From a bacterium (GTDB lineage Bacteria; Patescibacteriota; Minisyncoccia; Moranbacterales; UBA2206), in contig JAKQLJ010000027.1 of assembly GCA_029567195.1 (NCBI GenBank), positions 1 to 34,438 of the forward strand: a DNA stretch of 34,438 bases, written 5' to 3'. The notes beneath the pieces are model-generated. The model was not told where the DNA came from. It made no database searches and saw only the letters and a list, made by a program, of their open reading frames with translations. The translations under genes were made by a program, and so were the position numbers. Position 1 is the stretch's first letter, and each line of letters begins with the position of its first letter. Shown here one piece after another: positions 13,937 to 21,820 of the stretch.

Positions 13937-14509
13937 TTATACACTATCGTACGCTTTTTCGATCGCTGAAATATTTTTATCCGTTGCTTCCTTGCCTATT
14001 TTTGCTTCAAAAATATGCCTGAATTCCTCCACAACGCTTTCCAACTTTGTTATTTCCGTTACTTTGATAAATTTTCCCAGAATCACCGTGTTTGGCCGGG
14101 GCTGTCCCACTATTTCCATGGAAATTCTATTGGCATCCACCGGATAAATTTTCCCTTCAAATTTTATTATATTTTTTATTTCTTCAACAGTTTTTTTGCT
14201 GTTAATTATCAACGCTTCGTTCTTATCCAGACCTTCTGTCACAACGGTCCCGTCAAGAAGCGTTTCATCAAGAACCACCACCACATCAGGATCGGTCACC
14301 GGCTCATGGGTTCTGATTTCAGAATTTGAAATCCGAACATAAGTTTTGGTAGGTGCGCCGGATCTTTCCGGGCCAAAACTGGGAAAAGACTGGACAAACT
14401 TTCCTTCGACTAGAGCCGCCTGGGCAATAATTTCCGCCGCCGTTTTGGCTCCCTGCCCGCCGCGGGCAAAAAAGATTATTTCAAAAATTGTTTTATTGTG
14501 ATATTTCAT
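13937..14509 (-). CDS. porG: Pyruvate:ferredoxin oxidoreductase, gamma subunit
   Basis: Gamma subunit, 190 residues, with the family N-terminal motif FFARGGQGAKTAAEI and the segment SFPSFGPERSGAPTKTYVRIS. First gene of porGDAB. No Shine-Dalgarno is visible before the ATG. The -10 box ends eight bases upstream of the start codon (see promoter), so the messenger probably starts at or within a few bases of the ATG. Splitting of PFOR into four subunits is the archaeal and anaerobic-bacterial form, unlike the single fused polypeptide of many clostridia. Confidence 0.94.
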   Translation of the reverse strand: MKYHNKTIFEIIFFARGGQGAKTAAEIIAQAALVEGKFVQSFPSFGPERSGAPTKTYVRISNSEIRTHEPVTDPDVVVVLDETLLDGTVVTEGLDKNEALIINSKKTVEEIKNIIKFEGKIYPVDANRISMEIVGQPRPNTVILGKFIKVTEITKLESVVEEFRHIFEAKIGKEATDKNISAIEKAYDSV

Positions 14510-14517
14510 ACTTAAAC

Positions 14518-14546
14518 ATTATATCACATCAACAATAAGCGTTCAA
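14518..14546 (-). promoter_or_regulatory. Promoter of porGDAB, leaderless-type
   Basis: On the minus strand TTGAAC (14546-14541), 17 bp, and a consensus TATAAT (14523-14518). Only eight bases separate the -10 box from the porG ATG, so the predicted transcription start falls at or up to about 4 nt before the start codon. Confidence 0.8.
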
Positions 14547-14567
14547 TATACTTTTTATATTTTTCTT

Positions 14568-14600
14568 TTCTTACTTTTATTTGGGAAAGAAAAGTAAGAA
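14568..14600. repeat. Inverted repeat upstream of por promoter
   Basis: TTCTTACTTTT and AAAAGTAAGAA are perfect 11-bp arms around an 11-base loop. It lies between the por promoter and the terminator of the dsbA-like gene. It could be an operator-like site or a back-up terminator; nothing decides between them. Confidence 0.45.
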
Positions 14601-14609
14601 GATAATACC

Positions 14610-14636
14610 AAAAAGAGCCCGCATCATGCAGGCTCT
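14610..14636 (-). terminator. Terminator of dsbA-like gene
   Basis: On the minus strand a 10-bp stem (AGAGCCTGCA / TGCGGGCTCT, one G-T pair) with loop TGA, followed by five T. It ends 19 bases after the stop of the gene at 14656-15684. Confidence 0.9.
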
Positions 14637-14655
14637 TCTGAAGCTAAAAAGTATC

Positions 14656-15684
14656 TTATTTATTCAGCTGTTCATCAATTATTTTCTTGAACTGTTCAGC
14701 GCTGATGGCTCCTGTTTCAAACTGGTCGTTTATGAAAACCGCCGGTGTTCCAGAAATTCCGAATCCATCCGCCTCTTCTTTGGATCTATTAATTTTTTCC
14801 TGATATTTTTTGCTGTCAAGACACTGATTGAAATCAGCCGATTTCAGTCCCAACTGCTGGGCATATTCCTTGAATTTAGCCATATCTTTGGTATTTGACC
14901 AAGAAGCTTGATTTTGGTAAAGCCTGTCGCTGTATTCCCAGAATTTTCCCTGTTCCAAGGCACATTCAGCAGCCAAAGAAGCGTTTTCCGCTTGCGGATG
15001 AATATCCAACGGCAGATGTTTATAAACAAAAGCTACTTTATCTTTGTATTGGTTCATTGTCGTTCGAAGTGTCTGATAAAGAATTTTGCAATAAGGACAT
15101 TGGTAATCGGAAAAGACTGCCACAGTTACCTTGGAATCAGCAAGGCCAAAAGTAGCATCTCCCTCTTGGGCTTTGGGAAGTTCCAAATATTTGCCAGCCG
15201 GAAGACCCAACTCTTGAGTTTTTAGAACATAAAGGTTATCTTTTTTGTTGAATAATACTGAAGCCTGGAGATAAAAATCAGTTTTTTCGATATTTTCATT
15301 AAAAATAAAAGCAGGAAGCGTCTTTATGCCAAACTTGTCGATTAATTCCTTTCCTTTCACTGAATCATAAGTTACTTTTTCCGTGCTCACTGTTGGCAAC
15401 ACTCTTCTGAGCCAAACCAAAGGTTCGCTGATATCGCATTTTTCGCATGTGTCATCATTAATAATGGAAACTTCGACAGCTGGCTCGCCATAAGCCACCC
15501 AGGTTTTGCCATTGGCTTCAAAAATATCTGATTTATTCAGATTTTTTTGGGAATAACCGGCGCCTTTCATTATTTGGGCCACATCAACAAACAAACTGCC
15601 TAGAAAAAGGCCGGAAAGCAAAATAATAATGGAAATTAAATTTTTGACCTTCTTGCTTTCTTCAATTTTTTTATTTTCTTCCAT
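14656..15684 (-). CDS. Tandem thioredoxin-fold, DsbA-like membrane protein
   Basis: Probable extracytoplasmic thiol-disulfide oxidoreductase. In 342 residues, a short charged N-terminus and one membrane anchor (about 15-35, LISIIILLSGLFLGSLFV) precede two thioredoxin-like domains. The first has a CEKC pair (C80, C83) and a candidate cis-proline at P124 (IKTLPAF). The second is a classical DsbA domain with CPYC (C196, C199) and the cis-proline loop SGTPAVF (P314). Two further Cys (241, 288) lie in the helical insert. DsbA proteins usually carry one active site, so the upstream CxxC domain may reduce or re-oxidise the second, or be a separate reductase. It lies 29 bases after the one-helix protein gene and ends with a strong terminator. 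Confidence 0.88.
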   Translation of the reverse strand: MEENKKIEESKKVKNLISIIILLSGLFLGSLFVDVAQIMKGAGYSQKNLNKSDIFEANGKTWVAYGEPAVEVSIINDDTCEKCDISEPLVWLRRVLPTVSTEKVTYDSVKGKELIDKFGIKTLPAFIFNENIEKTDFYLQASVLFNKKDNLYVLKTQELGLPAGKYLELPKAQEGDATFGLADSKVTVAVFSDYQCPYCKILYQTLRTTMNQYKDKVAFVYKHLPLDIHPQAENASLAAECALEQGKFWEYSDRLYQNQASWSNTKDMAKFKEYAQQLGLKSADFNQCLDSKKYQEKINRSKEEADGFGISGTPAVFINDQFETGAISAEQFKKIIDEQLNK

Positions 15685-15713
15685 ATTGAAGTTTTAAATT
15701 AATTATTTATAAA

Positions 15714-16067
15714 TTATTGGGCGCTGTTTTCTTCTTGGGAATTTTCCGGATTGGTTTCCCCTCCTCCTTCAATCGCTCCGCTATTTTCCGCCTGATTTTC
15801 TGCTTCTTCCGCTTTTTTGTTTAAAATTTCCGCTTCCAACTGGTTGATATTGTAATCCTGACTCATTATTTTCATTTTGTAATCGTTAAAACCGATAGTC
15901 ACTCTCTTGGCCGCTTCGGTCTTAATGGCAATTCCTAAAAGTATTCCCAGAATAAAGAAAAGAACTAATTCGATATATAAATCCGTCTTTCTTTTTTTAG
16001 GATTGCCCTCTTCCACGTTTTCATTTTTAATTTCGGAAACCTGGGCATCTTTTATTTCTTCAACCAT
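15714..16067 (-). CDS. Single-pass membrane protein, function unknown
   Basis: A 117-residue protein with an acidic N-terminal segment, a basic patch (PKKRKTD), one membrane helix (about 30-48, IELVLFFILGILLGIAI) and a polar Glu/Asn-rich tail with a predicted helical part. The positive patch before the helix predicts the C-terminus outside the membrane. It precedes the dsbA-like gene in what looks like a two-gene operon, so a role with exported thiol chemistry is possible but is only inferred from position. Confidence 0.75.
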   Translation of the reverse strand: MVEEIKDAQVSEIKNENVEEGNPKKRKTDLYIELVLFFILGILLGIAIKTEAAKRVTIGFNDYKMKIMSQDYNINQLEAEILNKKAEEAENQAENSGAIEGGGETNPENSQEENSAQ

Positions 16068-16101
16068 ATTTTTGAAATTTTATTAGTTTCTTATCTTGCT
16101 G

Positions 16102-16107
16102 ATTATA
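16102..16107 (-). promoter_or_regulatory. Possible -10 box for 15714-16067 operon
   Basis: A consensus TATAAT on the minus strand, 34 bases before the start codon. No good -35 box lies at the right distance, so this is a weak call. Confidence 0.35.
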
Positions 16108-16140
16108 CCTTATCACAACGATTAAAATGCTTCAACTTGC

Positions 16141-16170
16141 AAAAATCGGCTATTATTGCATAATAACAGC
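16141..16170 (-). terminator. Possible terminator of export operon
   Basis: On the minus strand a 9-bp A/T-rich stem (GCTGTTATT / AATAATAGC, one G-T pair) with a 4-nt loop is followed by CGA and five T. It lies 36 bases after the last permease gene. Confidence 0.5.
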
Positions 16171-16206
16171 TGCTCTTGGACAATCAAATGTTTATTTAAA
16201 AAGATA

Positions 16207-17463
16207 TTATTCCCTCCGCAAGGCTTCCATCGGACTGAGTCTGGACGCATTGCGGGCTGGAAAATAACCAAACACTATTCCCACAAAAGCTGAAAATCCA
16301 AAACCGATGACAATCGACCACCAGGTGATAGAAAGATCTATGGAATATCCGAAACTTTCAGCCAGAATTTCTCCGCTCCGGGAAGCTAAAGTTCCCAGCA
16401 CCAGACCGATTATTCCACCAAAAAGCGTCAAAAATATGGCTTCAAAAAGAAATTGGGCCAGAATATCAAAATTCTTGGCGCCGACTGATTTTTTTAGACC
16501 AATTTCATAGGTCCGTTCCGTTACGGAAACATACATCACGTTCATAATGCCTACGCCTCCTACGACGAGGGAAATGGAAGTAAGAGCCAAAAGAAGAGCG
16601 TTAAGAGCAAAAAATACTGAGTCAAGAATATCAAGAAATTCAATTATGGAGCTGACGGAAAAATCATCATCGTCCGGATTCTTAATATTGTGCATCTCCC
16701 TCATCTTGTCATTCACCTGGGCCATCGTCAGATCAAGCTTGCTCATATCCTTAATCTTATAAATTGATTCCATAATATAATCTGTGCCGTCTATTTTCTT
16801 TTGCACCGTCTGAAGGGGAAGATAAATCATATCATCAAAGTTCATCACGCCCATAACTGTTCCCCGGCTTTTGAGCGTTCCGACAACTTTGAACGTTTTG
16901 CCTTTTATCTTGATGCTTTTTCCAATAGCCGAAGAATCGCCAAAATAATATTCTTTGATGCCTGATCCCAGCACTGCCACCTGTTTCAGACTCTTGTCGT
17001 CTTCATCCGTGAACATCTGCCCTTCATCAATAACCACTTGTTTGTCCGCTTCCTGCACTCCGGCCGTAACTCCGAAAATCACCGCTTGTTTTTTCTTCTC
17101 TTCGAAGCTTGATATCTGCATGGAAATAACCATAGCATACCAAGCTCCGATATTATCCATCTTGGAAATTCTTTCAGCATCATCCAGTTTTAAAGTAGTA
17201 ATAGTCGTTCCACCTACCTGCCCCGTGGCATTAGCTTCGGAAGTCTTGGAAACTTTAGGCACTTTTACTTCTATAGCAATTATGTCAGAACCGAATGATG
17301 TCACTTGGGCTGTGACGTAATTTTTTACTCCTGTTCCAAATGAAAGGACCATGATGACCGAAGCTACACCGATGACAATGCCCAGAAGCGAAAGCAAAGT
17401 CCGCCCCAAGTTGGAACGGAGATTATTAAACGCCATTTTAATTGAAATTATGAAATGATGCAT
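16207..17463 (-). CDS. MacB-type ABC transporter permease (second copy)
   Basis: Membrane subunit of a MacAB-like exporter without its own ATPase domain. In 418 residues, an N-terminal helix preceded by NNLRSNLGRTLLSLLGIVIG is followed by an extracytoplasmic MacB periplasmic-core domain (about 45-270). Three C-terminal helices carry the family motifs SLVVGGVGIMNVMYVSVTER (about 299-318) and YFPARNASRLSPMEALRRE. It is the last gene of the macA-ATPase-permease-permease set and is clearly paralogous to the gene upstream at 17573. Two permease genes suggest a heterodimer. The substrate is unknown; related systems export peptides, lipoproteins or antibiotics. Confidence 0.9.
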   Translation of the reverse strand: MHHFIISIKMAFNNLRSNLGRTLLSLLGIVIGVASVIMVLSFGTGVKNYVTAQVTSFGSDIIAIEVKVPKVSKTSEANATGQVGGTTITTLKLDDAERISKMDNIGAWYAMVISMQISSFEEKKKQAVIFGVTAGVQEADKQVVIDEGQMFTDEDDKSLKQVAVLGSGIKEYYFGDSSAIGKSIKIKGKTFKVVGTLKSRGTVMGVMNFDDMIYLPLQTVQKKIDGTDYIMESIYKIKDMSKLDLTMAQVNDKMREMHNIKNPDDDDFSVSSIIEFLDILDSVFFALNALLLALTSISLVVGGVGIMNVMYVSVTERTYEIGLKKSVGAKNFDILAQFLFEAIFLTLFGGIIGLVLGTLASRSGEILAESFGYSIDLSITWWSIVIGFGFSAFVGIVFGYFPARNASRLSPMEALRRE

Positions 17464-17572
17464 TTTTCAAATTTAAAAATCAAATCTCAAAATGGAAAAT
17501 GATGGTGTAAAATGAAAGTTTTTTAACTTTGATTTGTCATTCTTATTTTTGATATTTTCACTTGAACTATCG

Positions 17573-18820
17573 TTATTCATATCTCAAAGCCTCCATAGGA
17601 CTGATTTTTGAGGCCTTGCGGGCAGGATACATCCCGAATATTACTCCGATTCCAATAGAAACAAGAGTGGCCACAACAATCGATTGCCAGGAAATTAAGA
17701 ACGGCCAATTATATTTCAACGCCTGCATAACAATAGCGGCAATAAAAGAAACGATTATTCCCAGAATTATTCCAAAAACTCCACCAAAAAAAGAAATTGC
17801 TGCCGACTCCACCAAAAATTGCATCAGAATGTTGTTGGTTTTTGCTCCGACCGCTTTTCGAAGACCCACTTCCCTGATCCGCTGATTGACCACGATAAGC
17901 ATCGTGTTCATGATACCTACTCCGCCGACAACAAGAGAAATTGTTCCAATCGCCAGAAGGAAATAGCGAAGCACATTGGTAATGTTTTTGACCATCTCGA
18001 GCGCTTGTGCCTGATCGCGAATTGAAAAATCATCATTTGCCGGATTATCGATATTATGCCTTTCGCGAAGCGTCGCTTTCGTATTGGCGATCGCATACGG
18101 GATAAGATCGGCGCTTTTGACCTTGGCTCGGATAAAAGCAATATGATCAATTCCAAGCATCAGCCTTTGGGCGGTAACTAGCGGAATAAAAACCGAGTCA
18201 TCCGCACTAGCTGTTCCAAATCCGGCTCCGCCTTTTGATTTAAAAACTCCGATAACGGTAAAACTCTGATCTTTCATGGTAAAAGTTTTTCCGATAGGAT
18301 CTTCATTTAAAAACAGATCGCGAACGATATTTTTTCCAATAACCGCTACTCTCGACATATCTTTTTCTTCAGTTTCGTTTATGAACCGGCCCTCTTCAAC
18401 TTCGGAATTCTCCACATTTATATAGCTGGCTGTTGTTCCCGTGAATGAAACGGTCAGATTTTCCCCTTTATATTTCGCCACTTCCGATCCCATAACATAA
18501 CCCGCCGCATTTTCTATTTCTATGACATTTTTTCCGTTTCTGAGAGCTTCCAAATCGCCGTATTTCAGGGTTTTTACCTTAATTCCCATTGCCGCTGCCG
18601 GAGGCCCTTTTTCATCGGACGCTCCCGGCAAAATACCAATGAGGTTGGAACCGATTCCAGAAACCTGGTCCAAAATCAAGGCTTGAGCCGATTGGCCGAT
18701 TGCCATGATAATAATAACCGACGCTACGCCGATAATAATTCCGAGAATAGTTAAAAACGAGCGGAACTTCGCCGCCATCAGGTTTTTGTAGGATATTCGG
18801 ATTGGATCAGTCAAACGCAT
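17573..18820 (-). CDS. MacB-type ABC transporter permease (first copy)
   Basis: Paralogue of the downstream permease, 415 residues, with the same plan: N-terminal membrane helix (FRSFLTILGIIIGVASVIII), MacB-type extracytoplasmic domain, three C-terminal helices, motifs ISLVVGGVGIMNTMLIVVNQ and GMYPARKASKISPMEALRYE. No ATP-binding motif is present; the ATPase is the separate gene at 19306-20043. The 109-bp gap to the second permease holds only A/T-rich sequence. The four-helix-bundle gene lies immediately upstream. Confidence 0.9.
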   Translation of the reverse strand: MRLTDPIRISYKNLMAAKFRSFLTILGIIIGVASVIIIMAIGQSAQALILDQVSGIGSNLIGILPGASDEKGPPAAAMGIKVKTLKYGDLEALRNGKNVIEIENAAGYVMGSEVAKYKGENLTVSFTGTTASYINVENSEVEEGRFINETEEKDMSRVAVIGKNIVRDLFLNEDPIGKTFTMKDQSFTVIGVFKSKGGAGFGTASADDSVFIPLVTAQRLMLGIDHIAFIRAKVKSADLIPYAIANTKATLRERHNIDNPANDDFSIRDQAQALEMVKNITNVLRYFLLAIGTISLVVGGVGIMNTMLIVVNQRIREVGLRKAVGAKTNNILMQFLVESAAISFFGGVFGIILGIIVSFIAAIVMQALKYNWPFLISWQSIVVATLVSIGIGVIFGMYPARKASKISPMEALRYE

Positions 18821-18877
18821 AAAGCAGAATTTAGAATTATGAATTGCGAATTATGAATGTGAATACAGAATCCGGAA

Positions 18878-19276
18878 TCAACATTCAAACTTACTGATTC
18901 TAGTTGCTTTTATCAATCCAATTATCAGTTTGTGGCATACAACTGTCTGGTTTGCAATTTTAATGAAATCCCCTTTGCTTATATGCCATACATCTCTAGC
19001 TATTAACAGTTGGTTTTGAACTTCTATCAATGACGTCTGTGATGTCACATAAAAATTAGCCTTGTCTTTTGCTGATTTTCTCGCAAAACCTTCAGCGATA
19101 TTGGATGTAAAAGATACTACCGCCCTTATTAATTGATTTGATAGGGCAAATCTTTCCCAATCTGGAAAATTTTTTGTAATTTTATAAATCATCAAGACTA
19201 GTTTATGACCTTCCTGCCAAACGATAAGGTCTGTAAACTTAGTAATTTTTCCAAACTCATTATTTTTTATCCCCAT
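18878..19276 (-). CDS. Four-helix-bundle protein (S23/IVP-like)
   Basis: A 132-residue member of the four-helix-bundle family that includes proteins encoded in 23S rRNA intervening sequences. Typical features are FTDLIVWQEGHKLVLMIYKI at the start, LSNQLIRAVVSFTSNIAEGF (about 55-75) and a third helix with ANFYVTSQTSLIEVQNQL. Biochemical function is unknown. It interrupts the export operon between the ATPase and the first permease. A/T-rich short repeats (AGAATT, GAATTATGAATT to the left; AAATTC repeats to the right) flank it in opposite orientation, as if it were a mobile cassette. Confidence 0.88.
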   Translation of the reverse strand: MGIKNNEFGKITKFTDLIVWQEGHKLVLMIYKITKNFPDWERFALSNQLIRAVVSFTSNIAEGFARKSAKDKANFYVTSQTSLIEVQNQLLIARDVWHISKGDFIKIANQTVVCHKLIIGLIKATRISKFEC

Positions 19277-19305
19277 TCCAAATTCTTAATACTAAATTCA
19301 AAATT

Positions 19306-20043
19306 CTATTTAAGTTTTTCTCCGTCCTGCGCCACTCTTCTGTTTCTTACCGGATCATCAGCAATAATCAATCCGTCTTTCATATAGAGGATCCTTTTGG
19401 CATGTTCAGCGGTATAAGTTTCATGAGTAACCAATATTACGGTGCGCCCTTCATTGTTCAGCTTCTGGAGAATCTCCATTACTTTTATCCCCGATTTCGA
19501 ATCAAGATTTCCCGTCGGCTCATCGGCAAAAACCACATCCGGTTCGTTCACTAAAGCTCTTGCTATTGCTACCCGCTGTTTTTCTCCGCCCGAAAGCTGA
19601 TTGCTCATATAATTAGTCCGGTGATCCATTCCGACAGCTTTTAGCGCCGCCATAACCTTATCTTCATTTTTTCCGTCCGGTTTTTCATCATAAAGAAGGG
19701 GAAGTTCCACATTTTCAAAAACAGTGGTTCTTGGGAGAAGATTAAAAGCTTGGAAAATAAAACCAATTTTTTTATTGCGAAAATTGGCTAGCGTGTCATC
19801 ATCAAATGTCGTAGTATCTTTTCCTTCAAAAAAATATTTTCCGTCAGTTGGACGATCCAGAAGCCCCAAAATTTGCATAAGCGTTGATTTTCCGCTACCT
19901 GATGGACCCATGATAGAAAGAAATTCCCCTTTTTCCACAGAAAAAGTCGCGCCACAAAGCGCGACCGTCTTCACGCCCTCGTTGTCATAAGTCTTGCAAA
20001 GGTTTTCGACTTGGATTAAGGTTTTATTTTCAGCAATTGACAT
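19306..20043 (-). CDS. MacB/LolD-type ABC transporter ATPase
   Basis: ATPase subunit of the exporter, 245 residues. Walker [11 protein letters not shown]-loop FQAFNLLP, signature LSGGEKQR, Walker [14 protein letters not shown] and switch HETYTA are intact. It shares the insertion pattern of the MacB/LolD/FtsE class. The C-terminal tail ([12 protein letters not shown]) is short and polar. It should power the two permeases encoded downstream, with the MacA-like adaptor encoded upstream. Confidence 0.93.
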   Translation of the reverse strand: MSIAENKTLIQVENLCKTYDNEGVKTVALCGATFSVEKGEFLSIMGPSGSGKSTLMQILGLLDRPTDGKYFFEGKDTTTFDDDTLANFRNKKIGFIFQAFNLLPRTTVFENVELPLLYDEKPDGKNEDKVMAALKAVGMDHRTNYMSNQLSGGEKQRVAIARALVNEPDVVFADEPTGNLDSKSGIKVMEILQKLNNEGRTVILVTHETYTAEHAKRILYMKDGLIIADDPVRNRRVAQDGEKLK

Positions 20044-20095
20044 AGATCAATAAAAAACCAACTTCGCACCACCGTGTGGGGCTTTTAGGTCTTAA

Positions 20096-20677
20096 TTACG
20101 CCGGCATACTTTCAATATTATTTTTGTCCTGCTCCCAATTAGCCGGATTTTTTAAAATATATTCGCGAATCTTTTCTAATTCTTTTTTGTTTCGAATGAT
20201 ATGATCATAAAATGATCGTTGCCAAATTTTTGTAATACACGATTTATTTTTTGATTTAATGAACCTAATGTATTCTACGGATGATTTTGACTTTAATATT
20301 TGAATTGTTCTTGATAATAAACCCGCATTTCTATTTAAATTGCGTAGGGACAGACCTTGTGTCTGTCCGCAATCTTGTATTCTATTTTGGGCGGACACCA
20401 GGTCCGCCCCTACATTTTTTTCTATAATTTCAATTATCAAATGGACGTGGTTTGGCATTATAATGTTTTCATCAAAAAACACATTTTCAAAATAATTTGG
20501 AATTACCTGTAAATTTCTTAAAACAATTTTCCCCAATTCACTTAAGATCATTTTTCTGTTAATAATCTTACCGAATAATTCTTCCCTGTCTTTTGCGCAA
20601 ACCGTCACAAAATACATTCCCTGTTGGGAATAATTGTAATTTTTCAATCTGGTTGTTTTTCTATTTTTATATTCCAA
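20096..20677 (-). CDS. REP-associated tyrosine (Y1) transposase
   Basis: A 193-residue single-strand transposase of the RAYT group. The HUH metal-binding motif is in IIMPNHVHLII, and the catalytic tyrosine region is WQRSFYDHIIRNKKELE with YILKNPANW after it. RAYTs mobilise or domesticate REP palindromes. Residues about 90-115 (NVGADLVSAQNRIQDCGQ and onward) are not family sequence: they are encoded by a pair of palindromes (20344-20413) inserted in frame. The gene lies in the export operon between macA (5-base gap) and the ATPase (52-base gap), in the same direction, so the operon is probably still transcribed through it. Activity with the insertion is uncertain. Confidence 0.9.
   Translation of the reverse strand: MEYKNRKTTRLKNYNYSQQGMYFVTVCAKDREELFGKIINRKMILSELGKIVLRNLQVIPNYFENVFFDENIIMPNHVHLIIEIIEKNVGADLVSAQNRIQDCGQTQGLSLRNLNRNAGLLSRTIQILKSKSSVEYIRFIKSKNKSCITKIWQRSFYDHIIRNKKELEKIREYILKNPANWEQDKNNIESMPA
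20344..20413. repeat. REP palindrome pair within transposase gene
   Basis: Two related hairpins, GGACAGACC-TTGT-GTCTGTCC type on the left and GGGCGGACACCAGGTCCGCCC on the right, face each other. The outer ends are GTAGGG and CCCTAC. Length is compatible with the reading frame. Confidence 0.75.
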
Positions 20678-20683
20678 AAATTA

Positions 20684-21700
20684 TTATTTTTTCGTCAGCG
20701 TCACTACTTTTTCTCCGCCAGTCAGTCCTGAAGCGATTTCCATCATTCCATCATTGCCCCGAAGCCCGGTGGTCACATAAACCTTTTCAATCGTATTTGT
20801 CTTGGCGTCTTTCAATATTTCCACATATTTTTTGCCGTTTTCTTCTTTGATGGCCCGTTCCGGGACAGAAACGACATTATTTTTGGAATTGGTCTTGATA
20901 TCCAGATCGGCGCTCATGCCGTTTTTTATCCTCTGGTCGTAATTTAAGATTTTGAATTTCACTTTGTAATAAACAACATCCTGAATTATTGTCGAAGCTG
21001 GTTCAATGTCAATCACTTCTCCTTCAAAAACATCCTGCGAAGTAAACGCATCAAGAGTTATATCCGCTTTTTGCCCGAGGGCGATCTTTACGATATCTGA
21101 TTCCGGAACATCCGCTTTGACATCCAAATCCCCTTCTTGCGCCACGGTAACCACCGGAGTGTTGGAAGCCGCTGAGTTGGCAGTAATCGTTTCTCCCACT
21201 TCCCCGTTTCTTCTGATAATTATTCCGTCCATCGGGGAATACAAAACAGTATCCGCAAACTGGGCATAAATTTGAGTCACCGCAGCTTCCGCCTTTCTGA
21301 TTACCGCTCGCTGGGCATATTTTTGTTCTACCTTATAAGCACTGCCTTTTCTTTTCATATTGGCCAGAGTTTGCTTTTGCACCATTACTTCCTCTTTGGC
21401 CTGTTTGAGCTGGGCATATAAAGTTCCCTTATCAATGACCGCCACTTTCTGACCTTTTTTCACCCTGTCTCCTATATCCACATACAATTCCTGAATGATT
21501 CCGCTGGTCTTGAAGGAAAGTTCGACTTCATGCTGTGAGGCCGTTATGCCCGTGACTGAAACTGTCTGAGCCAATGTTCCTTTCTGAGCTTCCGCGGTCG
21601 TATATTCCACTTTCGGTTTTTTGTTTTTAAAATAAAAAAAACCTCCCGCTACAAGTAGAATTGAAATGATAATGACGTATGTTTTTTTCTTCTTGAACAT
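20684..21700 (-). CDS. MacA-like membrane-fusion adaptor protein
   Basis: Adaptor subunit of the MacAB-type exporter, 338 residues. A basic N-terminus and one membrane helix (about 8-25, YVIIISILLVAGGFFYF) anchor it. The lipoyl-like half-motifs SFKTSGIIQELYVDIGDRVKKGQKVAV and SPMDGIIIRRNGEVGETI (key glycines present) flank a short coiled-coil hairpin. Beta-barrel and membrane-proximal domains follow. The helical hairpin is short, as expected when there is no outer-membrane channel to meet. First gene of the operon. A MITE-like repeat fills its upstream region, so its promoter is not obvious. Confidence 0.92.
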   Translation of the reverse strand: MFKKKKTYVIIISILLVAGGFFYFKNKKPKVEYTTAEAQKGTLAQTVSVTGITASQHEVELSFKTSGIIQELYVDIGDRVKKGQKVAVIDKGTLYAQLKQAKEEVMVQKQTLANMKRKGSAYKVEQKYAQRAVIRKAEAAVTQIYAQFADTVLYSPMDGIIIRRNGEVGETITANSAASNTPVVTVAQEGDLDVKADVPESDIVKIALGQKADITLDAFTSQDVFEGEVIDIEPASTIIQDVVYYKVKFKILNYDQRIKNGMSADLDIKTNSKNNVVSVPERAIKEENGKKYVEILKDAKTNTIEKVYVTTGLRGNDGMMEIASGLTGGEKVVTLTKK

Positions 21701-21708
21701 AAATTATT

Positions 21709-21814
21709 GTCATTGCGAGGAGTTCCGTCTTTGGAACGACGTGGCAATCTCGTGCTAATTTAGTAAATTTTTATTCTGCGAGATTGCTTCGGTCGAAAAC
21801 TCCCTCGCAAAGAC
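21709..21814. repeat. MITE-like element before macA
   Basis: A 106-bp element with inverted ends (GTCATTGCGAGGAGTT and AACTCCCTCGCAAAGAC). A subterminal inverted pair GGCAATCTCGTGC / GCGAGATTGC surrounds an A/T-rich centre. It encodes nothing and lies between the rnhA-like gene and macA. Confidence 0.75.
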
Positions 21815-21820
21815 ATGATC

